64,000 bases of DNA from assembly GCA_963787425.1 (NCBI GenBank), contig CAWBCV010000001.1, positions 434,001 through 498,000 on the forward strand, read 5' to 3'. The translations under genes and the position numbers were made by a program. The notes under the pieces were generated by a model, which worked only from the letters and a program-made list of their open reading frames with translations, was not told the origin of the DNA and did not search any database. The number at the start of each line of letters is the position of its first letter. Positions within the stretch are counted from its first letter, which is position 1. The DNA is from AP-15 sp963787425. GTDB lineage: Bacteria; Pseudomonadota; Alphaproteobacteria; ATCC43930; CGMCC-115725. Positions 61,776-64,000 of the stretch are shown one piece after another.

Positions 61776-62768
61776 TTGGAGAAAGCTGGAAAGGTTCTTG
61801 TCACCGGAGCGGGTGGTTTCATCGGAGGACATTTGGTGGCCGATCTGCTGCGCGCAGGATATTCGACCATTCGGGCGGTCGACTGCAAACCGCTGTCGGA
61901 GTGGTATCAGCTCTTTCCGCAAGCCGAAAACATCTGCTCTGATCTGCGGCAGCTCAGTGCTTGTCGGATCGCCATGCGCAATGCGCGTTATGTCTTCAAC
62001 CTTGCTGCCGACATGGGTGGGATGGGTTTTATTGAAACGCACAAGGCCGAGTGCATGTTGTCGGTCCTCATCAATACGCACATGCTGATGGCAGCGCACG
62101 AGGCTTCCGTCGACCGCTTTTTCTACAGCTCATCCGCTTGCGTGTATGCGGCGGAGAAACAGATCAGTGCCGATTTGATTCCATTGCGTGAAAGCGACGC
62201 GTATCCGGCGATGCCCGAGGACGGTTATGGGTGGGAAAAGCTATTCAGCGAACGGATGAGCCGCCACTTCCGCGAGGATCTCGGGCTCCAGACCAGGGTC
62301 GCGCGGTATCACAATGTCTACGGTCCCCATGGCACTTATGAGGGCGGCCGTGAAAAAGCGCCGGCGGCCATCTGTCGGAAGGTGGTTGCCGCCAAGCTCT
62401 CGGGTTCTCATGAAATAGAGATTTGGGGCGACGGCGAGCAGACCCGCAGTTTCATGTATATCGACGACTGTATCACCGGCTCCAAGCTGATTTTCGATAG
62501 CGACGAGACGGAACCACTGAATCTCGGGAGCGACCGAATCGTTACCATCAACCAACTGCTCGACACCATAGAGGTAATCGGTGGGGTCAACTTGAAACGA
62601 GTGTACAATCTGACGGCCCCAACGGGAGTGCGTGGCCGCAACAGCGATAATACGCTGATCACCGAACGCCTCGGCTGGGCTCCTGCTATCACTCTCGAGC
62701 AAGGACTGGAGCAGACCTATCGGTGGATCTACGATCAGATGACGGCTGGGGTAAGGAAGGCGTCGTGA
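61776..62768 (+). CDS. NAD-dependent sugar epimerase, GDP-mannose 3,5-epimerase-like
   Basis: 330 aa, extended SDR. VLVTGAGGFIGGHLVADLLRAG binds NAD; AADMGGMGFIETHKAE is a hallmark of GDP-mannose 3,5-epimerases; SSSACVYAAEKQ and GYGWEKLFSERM hold the catalytic Ser and Y-x-x-x-K. RYHNVYGPHGTYEGGREKAPAA also fits that group. Start TTG 61776 behind CCGGAGA; the ATG at 61771 is out of frame. Supplies a nucleotide sugar for polysaccharide. Confidence 0.87.
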   Translation: MEKAGKVLVTGAGGFIGGHLVADLLRAGYSTIRAVDCKPLSEWYQLFPQAENICSDLRQLSACRIAMRNARYVFNLAADMGGMGFIETHKAECMLSVLINTHMLMAAHEASVDRFFYSSSACVYAAEKQISADLIPLRESDAYPAMPEDGYGWEKLFSERMSRHFREDLGLQTRVARYHNVYGPHGTYEGGREKAPAAICRKVVAAKLSGSHEIEIWGDGEQTRSFMYIDDCITGSKLIFDSDETEPLNLGSDRIVTINQLLDTIEVIGGVNLKRVYNLTAPTGVRGRNSDNTLITERLGWAPAITLEQGLEQTYRWIYDQMTAGVRKAS

Positions 62769-63544
62769 CGGCAAAAAGCCGAATTGCACGGCTTGATGTT
62801 CTTGGCGTACAGGTCAGTGCGGCTGACATCCCCATCGCCATCGCCGAGATCAACCGATGGATCCGGCTAGGGTATCGGAGCTACGTCACTCTGACGGGCG
62901 TTCACGGAATCATGGAATCGGTCCGGAATGCAGAGATCCGCCGAATCCATAACGCAGCTGGGCTCGTTCTGCCAGACGGTATGCCGCTGGTGTGGCTGCT
63001 GTGGCAGGGCGGATTTGAGTTCGCCGATCGCGTCTATGGACCAGATCTGATGCCAGCTCTCTTCAATCAGTCCGAAGCGACTGGTTACCGGCACTTTCTG
63101 TACGGGGCAACACCGCGAACGCTTGAGCTCCTGGAAGGTAATCTCAGGCGGAAGTACCCCGGCGCTCGGATCGTCGGCGTCCATGCCCCACCCTTCAGGC
63201 CCCCCGGCGCTGCCGAAGACGAGGAGGTGATCGAAGCGATCAACGCGAGCGCGGCCGAGATTATTTGGGTCGGGCTCAGCACGCCGAAGCAGGAAATCTG
63301 GATGGCACGGCACCGCCATCGTCTGTCAGCACCTGCGTTGATCGGCGTCGGAGCCGCGTTCGATTTCCACGCCGGACTTGTGCGGCAAGCGCCACACTGG
63401 TTGCAGAGATCAGGCCTGGAGTGGGGTTTTAGGATTGCCATGGAACCGCGCCGGCTGGTGAGACGATATCTCCGGAACAATCCAGCCTTCCTGGCACTGC
63501 TCGTGGCAAAGAAACTGCGATTTCCGCGGGCGGGCAGCGAATAA
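62765..63544 (+). CDS. WecG/TagA/CpsF-family glycosyltransferase
   Basis: 259 aa. VTLTGVHGIMES, GLVLPDGMPLVWLL, RVYGPDLMPALFN, FLYGATPRTLELLEGNLRRKYP and IIWVGLSTPKQEIWMARH are the conserved GT26 blocks. Adds the second sugar to a lipid-linked acceptor, consistent with the WcaJ-like initiator at 44.7 kb. GTG 62765 overlaps the epimerase TGA (GTGA). Confidence 0.92.
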   Translation: MTAKSRIARLDVLGVQVSAADIPIAIAEINRWIRLGYRSYVTLTGVHGIMESVRNAEIRRIHNAAGLVLPDGMPLVWLLWQGGFEFADRVYGPDLMPALFNQSEATGYRHFLYGATPRTLELLEGNLRRKYPGARIVGVHAPPFRPPGAAEDEEVIEAINASAAEIIWVGLSTPKQEIWMARHRHRLSAPALIGVGAAFDFHAGLVRQAPHWLQRSGLEWGFRIAMEPRRLVRRYLRNNPAFLALLVAKKLRFPRAGSE

Positions 63545-63708
63545 TCCCCTCGACGAAATAGCCTGATCATCAATTCTGTTTACCGGTGGCTGGTCTGCCC
63601 GCGGTTCGACGGAGAATGTCACCGTCATCCAGCACAGTGAATAGGCGCTAGTCGCGATGGCCGCTTAACACCTGATGCAGATGCGGGGTCAGATAGCACC
63701 CGCGAGCC

Positions 63709-64000
63709 TCAATCCGAGCCGCTGCCCCAAGCAAGCACCTCATATCCGCGGGGCAGCACCGCTCCAAAGCGGACGACGGCGGAGCGTGTCGCGCGCCCGT
63801 TGTTTGGGCCCAAGGCGAACGCCCTGATTCTTACCATGAGCACATCAGGCGGCGTTTGGTTTCCGGGAGACGCAACCGACCCGGCGAGCATAACCTCATT
63901 GAGGGCCGCCGCGACGACCGGATCGACAGTCGCTGGATTCGGCTCGGGCGGGCCGAAGAGCGTTAAATGGGGGCGGATCGCTGCAAGCACGACCGGGGTC
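63709..64000 (-). CDS. GspK-like type II secretion minor pseudopilin, C-terminal part
   Basis: The frame is open to the window edge. PVVLAAIRPHLTLFGPPEPNPATVDPVVAAAL followed by VLMVRIRAFALG, TRSAVVRFGAVLPRGYEVLAW (both in part) matches the C-terminal region of GspK, the tip pseudopilin of type II secretion. The N-terminal prepilin signal is outside the window. Confidence 0.68.
   Translation of the reverse strand, partial: TPVVLAAIRPHLTLFGPPEPNPATVDPVVAAALNEVMLAGSVASPGNQTPPDVLMVRIRAFALGPNNGRATRSAVVRFGAVLPRGYEVLAWGSGSD

Noticed and set aside
1..64000. CRISPR array or rRNA operon
   Set aside because: I saw no regularly spaced repeat-spacer pattern and no rRNA sequence anywhere in the window.

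Overview
This 64 kb window is GC-rich DNA from an alphaproteobacterium. The best evidence is the minus-strand block murA, DUF2948, hisG, hisD, UPF0262, maf, RNase E/G, yacG (7.0-13.6 kb), a conserved alphaproteobacterial gene order. The respiratory, TRAP and Sox genes fit a Rhodospirillales-like environmental species, but the genus cannot be fixed from sequence alone.

Layout. 0-6.4 kb is accessory: the 5' part of hisC, a BrnT/BrnA toxin-antitoxin pair, a frameshifted GrpB-family gene, a rearranged serine resolvase remnant, a short CDF-type transporter, an IS4-family transposase and an aspartyl protease. 6.4-14.2 kb is the housekeeping block led by an MT-A70 methyltransferase gene. Palindromic C/G-rich repeats have inserted into two of these genes and are translated in frame; one joins hisG and hisD into a single reading frame. 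14.3-25.3 kb is metabolic: TauD-like dioxygenase, two class III cyclases, Asp/Glu-racemase-family enzyme, CoA transferase, LLM flavoprotein, a SoxC/cytochrome c pair and a complete TRAP transporter. 25.5-38.1 kb holds an alpha/beta hydrolase, isoaspartyl peptidase, MFS exporter, dodecin, HtrA-like protease and a formate dehydrogenase operon, then a uracil-DNA glycosylase. The formate dehydrogenase alpha subunit uses an in-frame UGA (selenocysteine) with a recognisable SECIS hairpin.

A tRNA-Ser(GCT) at 38.3 kb followed by a tyrosine integrase marks the edge of a genomic island. The island has a phage tail-tip fragment and dead IS256/IS5 elements, then an exopolysaccharide initiating glycosyltransferase. 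From 46.6 to 60.3 kb lies a compact, apparently undescribed biosynthetic cluster: MetY-like and MetA-like enzymes, a PLP decarboxylase, a heme/ferric-reductase-like membrane protein, two free-standing acyl carrier proteins, an acyl-CoA dehydrogenase, an aminoacyl-tRNA-synthetase-like amino acid:carrier protein ligase, an alpha/beta hydrolase-fold protein lacking its catalytic serine, a SnoaL-like protein, two AMP-forming ligases and a ketoreductase. The gene set suggests that an amino acid is loaded on a carrier protein, oxidised and joined to an acyl unit. The window ends with a PAP2 protein, a GDP-mannose-epimerase-like enzyme, a WecG/TagA glycosyltransferase and the C-terminus of a GspK-like pseudopilin.

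Many genes between 1.7-2.8 kb and 25.9-51.6 kb carry single-base frameshifts, mostly in short homopolymers. Restoring one base gives full-length proteins with start/stop overlaps to their neighbours, so sequence error is at least as likely as real decay for several of them.
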